64,000 nucleotides of DNA from the NCBI GenBank assembly GCA_022605405.1, contig JABYQQ010000034.1:1-64000 (forward strand), written 5' to 3'. Below are positions 13,050 to 25,895 of this stretch, in pieces. The translations under genes were made by a program, and so were the position numbers. The notes beneath the pieces were generated by a model. The model made no database searches and was not told the DNA's origin. It saw only the letters and a program-made list of their open reading frames with translations. Each line of letters opens with the position of its first letter. The stretch's first letter is position 1. The DNA is from Earliella scabrosa. Taxonomy: Eukaryota; Basidiomycota; Agaricomycetes; Polyporales; Polyporaceae.

Positions 13050-15581
13050 ATGGCCCCCTCCGCATCAAAACAAAAGCGGCTCGCCGAGAAGGCGGCGAAG
13101 CAGTCCGCGAAGGCAAAGGGCAGCAAGGGCGACACCGACGCCTCGACGACGACGGGCACGTCGACGCCCACCGGCTCTTTGAACGGAAGCTCCAACACTC
13201 CCCTCACCAATACGTCGGCAGCAACGAGCCAGGAGGACCTGAGCGCGATGGCGAAGCTACAAATTGCGACCGATCGGTGCGTCCCTTGCGTGTGCAAGAG
13301 AGCGATGGGTCTCTAACATGTTGTTGTCTGAATGTGCGTCGTGCGCCGTGCGTTATCACTGTGTGCTTGTGGGGTACAGGAGTGCTGCCGGAGTGCTCGT
13401 GTCGGACCCGAAGGGCCGTGATATCAAGATTGACTCGTATACCCTCTCGTTCCACGGCCGGTTACTGATTGAGGGCGCGGAGGTGTCGTTGAACTATGGC
13501 CAGAGGTATGGTCTGCTCGGTGAGAACGGTTCAGGAAAGGTGCGTTTCCTCTCTTCATCGTAACAATCTCCCTTCTGATCACCGGTGCATCCCTCTGCCC
13601 TGTCCGGTTCGGTCAATTGTTCTCCTCCCCTCGCCTGACCGCGTATCGCGTGATTCGCCTTCCTACAGTCAACGTTTTTGCAATCTATCGCTGAGCGCGA
13701 CATCGAGATTCCTGAACACATCGACATCTACCTCGTCCGCGGCGAGGCCGAGCCCTCAGATGTCAACGCGATCGATTACATCGTCGCGTCTGCAAAAGAG
13801 AAGGTCGCGAAGCTCGAGCAGCGTATCGAGGACCTCTCCGTCGCAGACGATGTCGACGAGCTCCAGCTCGACGCGATCTACGAGGAGCTCGAGGAGATGG
13901 ACCCGAGCACGTTCGAGGCCAAGGCCGGCTCCATCCTGCACGGTCTCGGATTCAGCCAGCAGATGATGCGCAAGCCGACGAAGGACATGTCTGGAGGGTG
14001 GCGGATGCGTGTCGCGCTCGCCCGTGCACTGTTTGTCAAGCCTCACCTGCTGCTGCTCGACGAGCCCACGAACCATCTCGATCTCGAGGCCGTCGTGTGG
14101 CTCGAGGCGTACCTGTCTATGTACAACCACATCCTCGTCATCACCTCGCACTCGCAAGACTTCATGGACAGTGTGTGCACGAATATCATGGACCTGACGC
14201 CGAAGAAGAAGCTCGTCTACTACGGTGGTAACTACTCGACGTACGTCCGGACGAAGGCCGAGAACGAAGTCAACCAGATGAAGGCGTACAACAAGCAGCA
14301 GGAGGAAATCGCGCACATCAAGAAGTACGTATGTTTATGACATCGGCTGTGGGGATGTTGTTCCCGCCGCTCCTGCCCTGTGGATCGCGTCCCTGAGTTC
14401 TGACCGCATCCTTCTCCGCCCTCGCATTTCCCAGGTTCATTGCATCTGCCGGTACATACGCTAATCTTGTCAAGCAAGCGAAGTCAAAGCAGAAGATCAT
14501 CGACAAAATGGAGGCCGCCGGTCTCATCGAGAAGATTGAGATGCCGAAACCGCTCCGGTTCAACTTTGAGGACGTTCCCAAGCTCCCGCCACCCATTCTT
14601 GCCTTCAACGAGGTCGCGTTCTCCTACTCCGGGAAGCCGGAGGACTATCTATACAAGAACCTCTCCTTCGGTATTGAGTACGTCATGTCACACTTTCTTG
14701 TGCGTCTTCCTCTGACCGTTCTTCCTCGCGCCCGTGCAGCATGGACTCGCGCATTGCCATCGTCGGCCAGAACGGTACTGGCAAGTCCACTCTGCTCAAT
14801 CTCATCACTGGCGCGCTGCAGCCCAGCGAGGGTACGATCTCGCGGCACGTCGGTCTGAAGCTCGCGAAGTACTCGCAGCACTCTGCCGACCAGCTCCCGT
14901 ACGACAAGTCGCCAATCGAGCACCTCCAGTCGCTCTACCACGAGAAATTCCCGGACAAGGACATCCAGGCGTGGCGCGCGCAGCTCGGTCGCTTTGGTCT
15001 CTCGGGAGCGCACCAGACTTCGCCCATCAAGCAGCTGTCGGATGGTCTGCGGAACCGGTGAGTTGTCCTGTCTCCTGTGCGGTCGCGAGGCGCGCGACTG
15101 ATGGCGGATGGCGTGACGTAGCGTCGTGTTCGCGCAGCTCGCGATGGAGCATCCCCACATCCTGCTGCTCGACGAGCCGACGAACCACTTGGACATGGCG
15201 TCAATCGACGCGCTCGCGCGCGCCATCAAGGAGTACGAGGGCGGTGTCGTCATCGTGTCGCACGATTTCCGTAAGTTGCCGTCTCCTCGCCCCATGGTTG
15301 TTCGCGCGCAGCAGTCTCTGACGCCCCGCGCTCGTGCACACAGGTCTCATCTCGCAGGTCGCCGAGGAGCTGTGGGAGGTCAAGGATCGCAAGATCAAGA
15401 ATCTGACCAAGGAGGACATCACGATCGTCGACTACAAGAACCTCCTTGCGAAGAACAGTACGTTCCTGACCCTTTATTCGTTATCTCCTGCCGCCGCGCG
15501 GTGCTCACGAAGGTTCTAGGTTACGCCGCGCTCGAGAAGGCGAAGCTCTTCAGCAAGACAACGGGCAAGACGAAGACGTAA
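13050..15581 (+). CDS. ARB1: ABCF-type ATPase ARB1/ABCF2, ribosome biogenesis
   Basis: Eight exons: 13050-13276, 13380-13539, 13669-14324, 14435-14677, 14740-15057, 15122-15270, 15344-15457 and 15520-15581. They sum to 1,929 nt, or 642 aa (yeast Arb1 is about 610). The basic, Thr/Ser-rich N-terminus is followed by two ABC ATPase domains without membrane segments. Domain 1 has Walker A GENGSGK (123-129), signature MSGGW (236-240) and Walker [13 protein letters not shown]. The linker contains the Lys-rich helix with [14 protein letters not shown]. Domain 2 has Walker A GQNGTGKS, a variant signature LSDGLRNR and a second [11 protein letters not shown]. The variant second signature and the linker place it in the ARB1/ABCF2 branch rather than GCN20 or EF3. 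Arb1 is an essential yeast protein that shuttles between nucleus and cytoplasm and is needed for 40S and 60S maturation. It converges with the PP4 gene downstream. Confidence 0.95.
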
Positions 15582-16617
15582 GCGGCGCGGCGACGGAATC
15601 CCCTGCCCCTGCGCCCTACGTGCCTGATACGACTGAACTGTATGACAAGCATCAACAACCTCAACCCAATCACCACACGGACTCTGTAGCAGTCATCCGC
15701 CATCGTCCTGTTTCCGTATTCGACGCATTCGTAGCACTAGCCTTCCACCAACAGCAACCCACTGCCATTCGTATATGCCAAGACGTACGCGTCCCCAGTA
15801 GTAGTATTAGATCCCACTGACATGATTTTGTGCACGTCGCACTCGCACCCGCACACCCGTTGTATTCTCCACGCAAGTTCCGTCTAGACCTATGCTATTA
15901 TTCGCTTGCGCTATTCGCACAATACCCGGAGCGTTCTCACAACGGCGGCGGCCCACGTTAGCTGGAGCTCAGCGCCGCGAACACGTCGACGATCTCGTGT
16001 AGCTAACCAACGCTGCCTCTTAACTAGCCATCTCTTCATCCAAACTCCCCGTATGACATCCACTGAGGTCCTCGTTCCCATGTTCCTGGCCCTGCGGACC
16101 GAGCTGCCTCAGATAATCATGAATTCCTCATGTCTGTCGACGTCAGTCATCCTTGAGATACTATCGTGAATGTGTGCAAAGAATCTTCGACTCACATCCT
16201 GCGGAAGACCTCAGGGAGGGTATTAGACAATATCAACTTTCCGGCAATCCTTGTTCTGCATCTTGGAATGCGTCTTGCGTCTCCAGTCAAAGAGACTCGA
16301 ACATCGACCGATGCTAAACGAGCGCAACTAAATGCAGAGCTCGTCGTGCGGGCAACGTACTTATTAGTCATGGTATGGGGACAAATCTAGTAGTCGCACA
16401 GTGCGCCCCTGGCATGGCGGCACTAGGTTCCTCGCTGTTCCTGTGCGCCAGGGAGCTGGCCGGCGGCTTCCACGTTTGCGGAGGCCCTGAGAGTCTGTGG
16501 CTGAGTGCACAATGACAGACATGACTCGAGACATTTGACGTGCGTGGCAGATTCGATATAGGGTTACAACAGAGTACAACAGATCGGGTGCACAGTGGCC
16601 ATGATAGCAAGGAGACG
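15582..16617. other. Convergent intergenic region
   Basis: This lies between the 3' ends of the ABCF gene (plus) and the PP4 gene (minus), so it should hold both terminators. No coding similarity was seen. The short open frames here (60-110 codons) have no recognisable motif. Confidence 0.5.
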
Positions 16618-18002
16618 TCAGAGGAAGTAGTCCGCAGGCGGTCGCTTCGCAGGTATTGACCGCACGTCCTGTATGCCACGGTATCCCCGTGGGCGATATG
16701 AACACTAGGACTGCGGCGTGAGGGAGGCTAGGGACTTACGGAAGGCGCGTGGGAGAAGACCTTGTATTCCTGTCCGAGGTAATCGTCCAGTTCGAGTATA
16801 GACGCGACGTTGCCACAGCTACAAATTGAAGGTGGCGCGGTCAGGACGTCAATGCATGTGCCATTGGGAATATTAGAATGAATGGGGCACGATATGGAAG
16901 AGCGAGAGATACGCACCGGTAGCAGTAGTTGGGTGCGCTCCAGACGGTGACGATCGTCCTGTCGAACATGAGCTTGTAGCCCTCCATCGCGAGCTGGTGC
17001 GCGCGGGCTATGAGGTCGATTCCGTTCCGATGCGCGAAGATTTTCGTGATGTCTGCGCCGAAGAGGTAGCCGGCCCCACGAGGCGAGAGACCCCACCCGT
17101 TGATGTCTGCACAGAACACAACGATGAGCGATAGGTGGACAAGGTCAGACAGAGGGAGCGCGGAGCCAGACGTGAGACGTACCGTCAGGATCCGACCATA
17201 GCAGATCGCACATCGCGCCGTCGTGCGGGACCTCTTGCTTGCGGTCGATGGTCCGTATCTGCCGCGCAAGGGCTATAGACGACGCGCACGAACAAGAGAC
17301 CGGGAAGCGCACCTGGTCGATACCTTGCAGACTCGGACTCAGCCCTCCGTGCACGCAGAACACCCTCCCGTCCACGATCGCGCCCAGGGCGAGGTAGTCG
17401 AAGACCTCACAACACCACCGCCAGACGTTGCTGCTCCCGTATTTCCTCTGGCACTCGTCGTAGAACCCATAAACCTGGGTGATCTGTCGCGACTCGTGGT
17501 TGCCCCGGATGAGAGTCATTCGCTCGGGATAGCGGACTTTCAGTGCGAGCAGGAGGAGGAAGGTCTCAACGCTGTAGAAGCCACGATCGACGAAGTCGCC
17601 TGCAGGGTCCCCGTTAGACGGCGCGACGCGTCGCTGTCGCACTGACGCACCCATGAAGAGGTAGTTCGTCTCCGGACAGGGCCCTCCGACCTTGAACAGC
17701 TCCATCATGTCCCAGAATTGCCCGTGTATGTCTCCGCATATCTCCCATCCTATGTCATTCACCGCGTTCGTCCCAGCACACGAGTAGATGGAGGACATAC
17801 CGTTACTGGAGAGTCCACTACCTGCACGTTCGCCTCCTCAATCAATATCTCGCGCGCCTTGATGCATAGGCGTTTGACTTGCTCCTCAGAGATGGGTTCG
17901 CACCGCAGGAGTTGCTCGATCTGTCTACCGCGCGTAGAAGCTGAATGGCGAGCGCGAGACCGCGAAGAACACGACGACGAACTTGTCAAGGTCACTTGGC
18001 AT
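16618..18002 (-). CDS. PPH3: Serine/threonine protein phosphatase PP4 catalytic subunit
   Basis: Eight exons: 18002-17983, 17924-17801, 17741-17651, 17599-17313, 17258-17183, 17106-16917, 16818-16740 and 16668-16618. They total 918 nt, or 305 aa (human PP4c is 307). All PPP-family metal and catalytic motifs are present: [21 protein letters not shown] and HGGLSPS. The N-terminal [15 protein letters not shown], the NYCYRCGNVA loop and the ADYFL C-terminus match PP4c more closely than PP2A or PP6. The terminal Leu is the usual carboxymethylation site of this family. Introns of 51-98 nt keep the frame. The first exon is only 20 nt (MPSDLD plus two bases) and uses a weak GTTCGT donor. PP4 (yeast Pph3-Psy2) dephosphorylates gamma-H2AX and Rad53 during recovery from DNA damage, working with regulatory subunits encoded elsewhere. 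Confidence 0.95.
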
Positions 18003-18355
18003 CGTCCAGGGTGGCTGCGAGGAAAGTTGAGAGGTGAATGGGTCTCGGGTACGATAGCGTGCAGGTAGAGAGCAAGATGAAAGACGCGAGCCAGAGACGC
18101 GTCGGCTATAGACGCTCGTGAACTTCGCGCACTTCCTGATACAGCCCCCACGATAACTTCCTGGGTACATTCGGATATGTTCATGCGCGCGGACTGGATC
18201 AACGCGTACGTGAGGCCAAGTACATTCTTCGCAGTCATACAGATACATCAAAAGACATGAGAGGTGAGTCTAAAGCCGTCGGAAGCAGGGCGTGTAGGCG
18301 ACCCCTCCTCCCGTCGCGATTATTGAGGACACCCGGAGCATACTGAGAAAAAATT
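18003..18355. other. Short intergenic region
   Basis: Spacer between two minus-strand genes. It carries the PP4 promoter and the 3' end of the DUF1996 gene, including a run of A and T at 18345-18358. No coding signal seen. Confidence 0.5.
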
Positions 18356-20492
18356 TTACAGACACTGAGAGTAGCTGCGAAATGTCGTGAGTAACTTCCC
18401 CAAAGTAGAACGGAACGAGGGACGTACTAGGGGTTGAGAACCTGGCATGTCGAGCCCGCAGCGCAGGTACCGCTGCCGGTCCACTGTAGACCGTACGTGA
18501 GTGAAGGACTCCATGCTCTACGAGTCATGAAGAGAACGTACGCCCTGTCCACCGCATTGTCCGTACTTGGGGATGGATCCACCAGTCGGACCAGGGCTGG
18601 GGTTGGCGGTCGTACTAGGGCCAGGCTCAGGAGCCGGAACGGAGACCGGGGCGCCGCCGTTGTAGACCGCGAGACGGTTGGAAGCACCGCAGAACTCGCT
18701 GGCGTCGCCGGCGCAGGGGAGGTTGCACGCGTAGTTGGACGAGACTTTGCTCGTGTCGAACGAGTTTCCGCACGAGCACGTGTTCTTGTTCTTCAGGCCG
18801 GCGAACTTGAAGCCCTTCGTCGCGCAGTTGTTCAGGCACTTCTCGATCGTCATGCTGCCGTCGGTCGACGTGCCACCAGTGAGCAGGTTCTGTCCGTTTG
18901 CCTCCGCGGCGCAGCCGACAGGCTGCCAACCCTCAACCTTCTTGAGGAAGCTAACGGCGGACGTGGGCAGCATCTCGGTGGGAGCGCCGCAGTTGGTGAC
19001 CGGCGTGGCGCGGTTGGGGCCGGGCTGCACAGGGTTGCAGCCAGGGAGCTTCTCGAGCCCTGTGGGAGTCGCGTATGAGTAGAACCCAGGAAACCGCAAC
19101 GTAAGGACGTACATCCGTCGAACTTCTCCTCGACACGAGGGGGAACGGCACAGTCGTTCATGTCCTGCTCCGAGCGAGTGTGGAGCACCGGGCAGAAGGA
19201 GATCTGTCCGCCGTAGTCGTTGCACTGGTTCATTGCCTGCTGAAGGACGTCCTGAGGCCAGCCCATCATGTAGTCGGCGTGGTACCCGTAGCCGGTGCTA
19301 GACGAGTGAGGTGTCAGACGTGTTGTGCGTGCAGACGTCGAGACGCGCGATACTTACGGGTCGCCCATGCTCCACACGAAGGGCTGCTTGCCGTTAGCCC
19401 ACCCACTGTTGAAAGGAGCGGTGTCCCAGTAGGTCTCGAGGAAGAGGAGAGGGAGCTGGACGGGGTGGGAAGCTGGGCAGCCTTGGCCGAAGTTACCGAA
19501 GCTCGCGTTGATCGCGTACGCGACATGGTCACGGTGGTTCGGAGTGTCGACGCGCTTGCCGTCCCAGCAGGTCGGGAAGTTGATCTGCGAACGTATGCCA
19601 CCCCTGCACGGCGTGGTGGGGAGGCCGTTCGTGTCGGGACCAGTGCCGGAGGCGTCATTAGCGTCGAGGCAACGGAAAGTGATCGAGCGCGAGTCGTCGA
19701 TGGAGGGATTGTACGAGCGGAGGAACGGGTCACCAGCGAGCATGCGGAAGCCCTGAGTTCAGATGGATGGGTTAGGTCGGGGTCAGGTGTGACACTGGTA
19801 GATCGTATGTACTGCGCACCTTGGGGAACGCCGTGATGTTACCACCGGTCTGGATGTAATAGACGACCATCCCAGCGTTGGGGCTACCAGTCAGAGGGCC
19901 AGGCCGTTGGTTAACCTGGGAGCATCATTAGGGTGAGAGTGAGATAGGAGACGTGAGTGAACGATGAGCAACATACGCGGTAGAAGGTGCCGTTGGTGGG
20001 GGACTGATAGTAGAGAGTCGGAGTCCAGTAGTTCGACTTGTTCTCGAGAACGGAGCAGGAGCTGCACTTGGAGGACTGCAGGTCCAAGTTGCTCGCCATC
20101 TCGAAGTCGAAGCTGCTGGAGTGTCAGGCTGTTGTCAGAATCGGACGGGTCTGACTCACCTATCCTATAGTGCGTGACCATCCTTGGACGTCAGCGTAGC
20201 ATGTGAAGAGAGAACTCGCGATTACGAACTCCGCCAATGACCTAGCACACGTCACATCAGTCGTCGCATTTCGAGCAAGTCAACGGAAGCGCATACCTGG
20301 TGGAGGTGGGCTCCGACCGCACCGGGGTTGACGAGGCTGCGATTCAACTAGTGTTGAGGTGCGGGCCCAAACAGTCAAAGAGGAGCGTGCTTACGGGTCC
20401 GACCGCAGGACCGTGAGCTGAGAGCACGGAAAACGGAGGAGCGCGCTGGCCTTGGTGGCCGTGAGGGCAAGGGCGAACAGAGCCGACCACAT
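18356..20492 (-). CDS. Secreted DUF1996-WSC-CBM1 protein
   Basis: I rebuilt 11 exons: 20492-20395, 20336-20297, 20241-20230, 20164-20160, 20112-19977, 19915-19820, 19752-19358, 19297-19113, 19059-18542, 18483-18428 and 18374-18356. They total 1,560 nt, or 519 aa. A signal peptide (MWSALFALALTATKASA) leads into a DUF1996 domain with VNPGAVGAHLHQ, NKSNYWTPTLYY, GGIRSQINFPTCWDGK and TGYGYHADYMMGW. A WSC domain with eight cysteines follows (VGCAAEANG ... DASEFCGASNRL). After a Ser/Pro linker comes a complete CBM1 (GQCGGQG, WTGSGTCAAGSTC, NPYYSQCL) spread over three exons. CBM1 binds crystalline cellulose or chitin. WSC is a putative glycan-binding module. The catalytic role of DUF1996, if any, is unknown. 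The 12-nt and 5-nt exons are required by frame but are the least certain part of the model. Confidence 0.88.
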
Positions 20493-23198
20493 CGTAAAGG
20501 TCTGATGTCCTAGAGCGTACTGAAGGCGCAGGCGCAAGCAGAGTACGACGAGGAGAGTCGGTTTCGACAAGTCGCAAGTCTTTATACTTCGCCAGACGTG
20601 TGCCCTAGGACTCGAAGGACTCGAGGCCATGTTTGCTTCGCACCCTGGTAGCCGTAGAATAAACTACTGGAGAACCTCGGTGGTGACTGTATTCCGCGGC
20701 CAACGGACGAGACCATCTGACTGGTGGATACTCCGGGGTAATAGGCTTTGTTCCAGACTGGCGGTCTTCAAGATCACAAACAAACGAAGTCGGCGTGATT
20801 GTGTAAATGTGACCGTGACTACGGGTAAAATTTTCACCCATGGTTAGCTGTGTCTCTACATTGCCAAACATACCTATGTATCATCGTATGTTTAAGCCCC
20901 TCGCGTCAGTGTGATACCGGCAGCGGACAGATTCCTCGAGTGGAGGGGCAGTGAGGTTGAATGGGCAGAGTAGGAGGAGAGTAGCTGCGGCAAAACCCGC
21001 GGCGGCCGGGTCAGTCGTCGACTACCGGGTATGGCAAGGAGGCGTGGCTATCAATTCTCCGCTCGCTGAGACTCTTCTCGTGCCAAGGACGTTGCGGCAA
21101 TTTGGCCAGCCAGCCTCGAAGGCAATAGGCTATCCGCCTGACCAAGACCTCGAGTCCGCACTCCAGCAGCGGCCCGCTTGGACCTTGACCTCGCTGGCTG
21201 AGGTGATTGCCAGTGGGAGAGCACTCCGCAAAGTTGTCAACCTCCTTCGAAGCAATTTGTAACGTTAATTGACGTATTGACGTATAACCTGGAGGGAAGA
21301 GAGCGTACAGACTCCCCAGGGGCCAGTGGAAAGGCCACTCACGATCGCGGAGAATTCATGGATGTTCATCAGTCGAGTTCTGATCCGCACTGGCCAAACC
21401 CCATACTCCACACGGTCTAGATGCGCCATTCTAACGTGCGGGCCTTCTGCGACTTCTCCGTGTTCCCTCGATCGCGAGAGCGTGTCCTTCTGCTACCATT
21501 ATAGGGTCGAGTACACTCTGTATCTACCAATCTGTCGATCCCCCCGTCAGTTACTCTCTCTGGGGAAATAAGCGCGATACATACCCCAGACACGCACCGC
21601 CGCGCGGTGCCGACGTTTCCATGTGATGCTTCCTGGGAACGGACTTTAGACACTGAACCGACGTACCCACAGGGTCATGCCAAGTCCACAGGTACATGTG
21701 AACGGACGTTGCCGGCGAGACAGAGACCTTGCAGAAGAGCCGATGGCGTTCTACGCCCGCGATAAACACTGCCATTACGAAGTGATGGTGATCACAAGGA
21801 AGGACGGACGGGCGAGGACACGGGTGAGTAATTGAATGTCGGCGGACGATGGGGTACAGGGGACAGGAGCCGACCATCGGACGAAAGAGCACGAGTGCGT
21901 TCATTTGCCAGACCGCGGGACACAGGGATGAGCGGCGGGACAACTAACATCACGTTGCGCTTGGCAAGAAGATTACTGGTCGCCCCCTGCCTTGCGCTGG
22001 CATGATGTTGCAGGACCTCTGTGCGCGAATACAGTGATAGGAATTTGAGCGGGATGCGCGCATGCGTCATACAAGAAGTACGTACCAGCGAAACGGTGAT
22101 GATGGGGGAAATCGTCGGCTAGGTGTCGAGGAAAGATGACGGACGTCTCTTCAGACTCTTCCAACCGGCTGGTAGGAAGGCCTTTGCGGGCCGCGCGGGC
22201 CCGCTTGATTCAACCTGCGAGCATCGCGCACTGTGGCTTAAGCCAGGCATACGTGTCGGAGGAGGTAGTCGGGAAATCGTCGAGAATACGTGAAGATCTT
22301 CTCGTGCATGACCTTGATGAAAAGCATGTCAGGCAGAGACGGGCTATGATCACGTTCCAGTCGAACAGACCGTATCAGGAACGGCGGCCGCAATGAGACG
22401 ACGGACCGAACCGCGGCGACATAACACGTCCTGGGTCTGTGAACCTCTTCCGTTGCGGTCGCGAACAGTCTACTTGCTACACTCCTACGAGTCGTCAGCA
22501 CCGGGAAGGAGGTGGACAACCCATCGGAGCTCCGCTGAGAAGTTGGCTTCTCGTTGTACGCTCTTCGGATGCGACGGTACGACACCACCCGGTTCCATAG
22601 GCCCCAGCGCTGTACTCATCCGATTTTCATCCCCAGGCCGACCGACCCCACCGGTACACTGTATGGTGCAATGTCTACAGGGGCGCAACTCCCTGCGCGT
22701 GAAAATCAGTATCGCGCATTACATGAAGATATTCGATTCCAAAACTCACACGGGGTCTGGCCAACTCTTCACATTCACTCAGCGTCAGCGACTGCCCCAG
22801 ACGATGGCGGATGCAGGCTGCGAGGGCTGACTCATCGCGGCACGTTTGAAACGTGCTGTGTCTTCAGAGCCAGTCTGAAGTCTCGATCTCGGCTCGAGGA
22901 GGTGACATAGTACGTCCGGCGCTTCCTGCACACGAGTTATTTTATACTTTCGACAGTCGGACGCGTCGTTCGTGGGGGATCACTTCATTGGGCAGTGGGC
23001 GTTCGACGTCTGTCAGCAGCGGACGTTGGGAGGCGTCATTGATTGCCGGTAGTACCTGGTCGAGGATAGCCCGATACTTAGCTGTGGTGGTCAGAGGGTC
23101 AAATCAATGGGTTCGGTAAGTGGACATGACATACGAAGCTATCCTAATATCGTACCATCGACACGGATTTCTTTCCACCACCGACGCGCCCAATGAGT
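20493..23198. other. 2.7-kb intergenic region, no gene seen
   Basis: No conserved domain, terminal inverted repeat or tandem array was recognised here. Open frames of 60-145 codons are scattered on both strands and none joins into a plausible spliced product. The right end contains the 3' flank of arrestin gene A. The left end is the promoter of the DUF1996 gene, where I see no clear TATA box. Confidence 0.4.
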
Positions 23199-24910
23199 TC
23201 ACTCCTTGGTATCCTCGCCCCAGTCCTTGCCATTGCCATCCCAGTATGAACTGACACGATGAAAAGCGTTAGCGTAGTGCGCACGGAAGGGCACCCAGAA
23301 GAAAACCGAATACGTACGGAGGAAGGTCTAGTGTCGATGGACCCTCTGCCCCCGAGTCCCCGCTGTTCTCTTTCGGCAGCGGCTTGTCGATGCCCGAAGT
23401 AACCGTGATAGGGAGCTCGAGCCGCACGTCATTGCCCGCGCCGGGGAAGGGCACTCTCAGTGTGAGCGAATACTGAATGAAACGAAATCAGTCATGCGCG
23501 AGAGCGCGGAATCACAGCTGACCAATATAGACCGAAGACATACCTGGCAATCGATGTGACGGACTTGGAACGTCGGGGGACAGCTGAGGCTGAAGGTCGA
23601 GTGAATCGTCGCGCGTTGGACCCACATGCCCTTCCTATCTCCATCGCTGCATCCCGCGCCGTCGACAGACGGCCGCGATTCCGAATCCTTCCCACTACGC
23701 TCATAAGCATCTCCCTTCTCCCCGTTCTCTTTCACGTCCTCCGCGTTCGCATCTCGCTTCTTCTCGTCCGCGAACCCACTCACCTCGTCAGCCCAAACCC
23801 ACTCCTTCTCGGCGACCTCCATCTCGACCGGCGGTCTCTTCGCGCCGCTCGAGGCTTTCCCCTTCCCCTTCCCCTTCTCGCCGGCCTTGACCGCGTCCTT
23901 GCCGAGGAAATGCTCGACGTCCGTCCTCGCCACGCTCCCAAAGATGGTGTCATTGCGCTGCTGCTGCCCGTAGATCTTTGCCTTGATGCTCAGCCGTCGG
24001 CGGAGCGTCATCTCCAGTTCGTCGGCCGAGAGAGGGACGGGCGGGAAGATCGGCCTCTCCTTCTCCTTGCCCTTCGCGGACGACGCCGACGCGGCGGCCT
24101 TCGACCGCGCGAGCGGCGCGCTCCGCGTCGTGATGCCAATCTTGTACGGGATGGCAGAGAAGAGGGGGATGACGGGGATATTGGGCAACGAGAGCTGCGC
24201 ACGCACCAGATTCCAATGTAAGAAGGGTGTGCAAGAACGATGACCCACTCACGAAGTAGTACTAGTAGACGATTCGACGCACCTCGACCTCGACCGTCGC
24301 GTACTCGCCCCACAGCCCCTTCCTGATCTTCTCCTCCTTCCTCTTCGATTGCCAGCCATGCACCTCGCCCCGCACGCTCCCCTCCTTGACGCGGACCCCG
24401 ACCTCGTCACGCGGCAGGAGCGCGATCGGGACGACGTGCTTCCTGTTCGCGTTCAGCATGCCCTTGCGCACGCCCGTCGCAGTGAGCGCGTAGTGTACGA
24501 CCGCAGCCTCGTCGAGGGTGTTGTAGTGGAAGGAGGGAGGGAGGGAATTCGGGAGCGAGAAGCTGAACGGGAGGCGCAGGACGTCCGAGCCGGGCGTGGG
24601 GTACGCGGTGCCGCGCGTCCACAGGGAGGTGTCGGCGTCGACGACGCGCAGAACGTCGCCATGCGTGTCCTTGTTGCGGTGGATCGTTCTGCGGCGGTGT
24701 CAGTTCAAGAACCTGAAGGGCGCGACCGCGAACGACAGACGTGCGGGCGGTGCCTCGAAGGCGTACGTGGATCTCCTCGATGTTGTCTTCTTGCAGCTTG
24801 CGAAAGTCGACCTCGACCTCACCGTCGACTGTGCTCCCCGACGCGTACGTCATGGGCGGGAGGTAGACGACCAACGCAGGCGTGGCATTGGTCTTGAACA
24901 AGGACAACAT
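23199..24910 (-). CDS. Arrestin-like protein A (PPxY adaptor)
   Basis: Five exons: 24910-24741, 24688-24283, 24194-23544, 23472-23318 and 23250-23199. They total 1,434 nt, or 477 aa. The N-terminal arrestin-like beta-sandwich begins ALVVYLPPMTYASGSTVDGEVEVDF and continues through LPPSFHYNTLDEAAVVHY. The C-terminal arrestin lobe includes the paired IHSTFSLSCPPTFQVRHIDCQ and RVPFPGAGNDVRLELPITVTSG strands. It is ~60 residues longer than paralogues B-D because of a Lys/Gly/Glu-rich charged insertion (KGKGKGKASSG region). It ends DLPPSYWDGNGKDWGED, so a PPSY motif is formed where exon 4 joins exon 5. In fungal alpha-arrestins such motifs bind WW domains of Rsp5-type ubiquitin ligases, directing endocytosis of plasma-membrane transporters. 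The transporter client is unknown. Confidence 0.88.
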
Positions 24911-25895
24911 GGTGGTGCCAGGAATGGGAGTGTTCGGGGCAATCGAGGGGCGTGCTCTGGCGTGCTAGTAGATAACAGACCCTTCCAGGTACTTGCACAG
25001 CCTTCAAGAGCGAGGTTTGAAATCCAGTCTTATGGAGGCCAGTACTGATCAATCCAAGTACGCGCGGGATTTGGGCGCGCATACCAGACAACACTCCGGC
25101 AATGATGTGTCAGTAGTATGCGTTGACTTTGGATATACGGCGGTGTCAACGCAAGGAGTTGGTCGAGTGCTAGGAATCCGGTCCATCAGAGCCCACTGTA
25201 GTAGCAGTCGTTAACGTCTGGTACTGCGCTATGCTTCCGTGAGATGCAAGACCAGCGAATCAGAGCGCAGGAGAGGAACAATGAGGCCGAGGAGGCGGAA
25301 GGGCAGACAGAGTCGACTCGGTTAATCCTAGACCTCCATATTTATGATGACCCCATCACGTGAGACACCGAGCTGAAGGTTCGACTCCGACTCCGAGTTC
25401 GAGCTCATCATCCTCCCACTCGACAGCGTCCTTGAGCGAGGCCTTAATCGCATCCTAACCTCTCTCTTGGCAGTCGATCGTCTTCTCTCAGCCATCGCAG
25501 CGCACAGACACGGGCGAGGCGGGAGGTCGCGCTGCTGTCCACGATCGTGCTTGAGCAAATGTATGCACGACTCTGGCGATCGGATATATAGGACAGCCTG
25601 GACAGGATAGAAATACATTAGCTCGCGACCGCGACCATCCAGACTGTGCCGCCCCGTCGTCCTCTGTCGTCGGCAGCACTCATTGTGCGTAGTCCGTGCG
25701 CGTGTCTTCGCGAGGGCTGAGCGCTGAGAGGTGACCGTCCGCGCACCGCAGAAGCCGCGCTCCAGCTGTCCGGCGGGGGGTTCGGACGGGGACCGCCACG
25801 AAACTGGGAGAAAAGGACACGGCGGGCGCGCAGGATAGACAAGGGCAAATCGAAGGGCGAGACGGCGATGGGACTCGACGCGGGTGCAGGGCCGC
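24911..25895. other. Intergenic region between arrestins A and B
   Basis: About 1 kb holding the promoter of arrestin A and the 3' flank of arrestin B. No gene or repeat recognised. Small open frames have no family resemblance. Confidence 0.45.
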
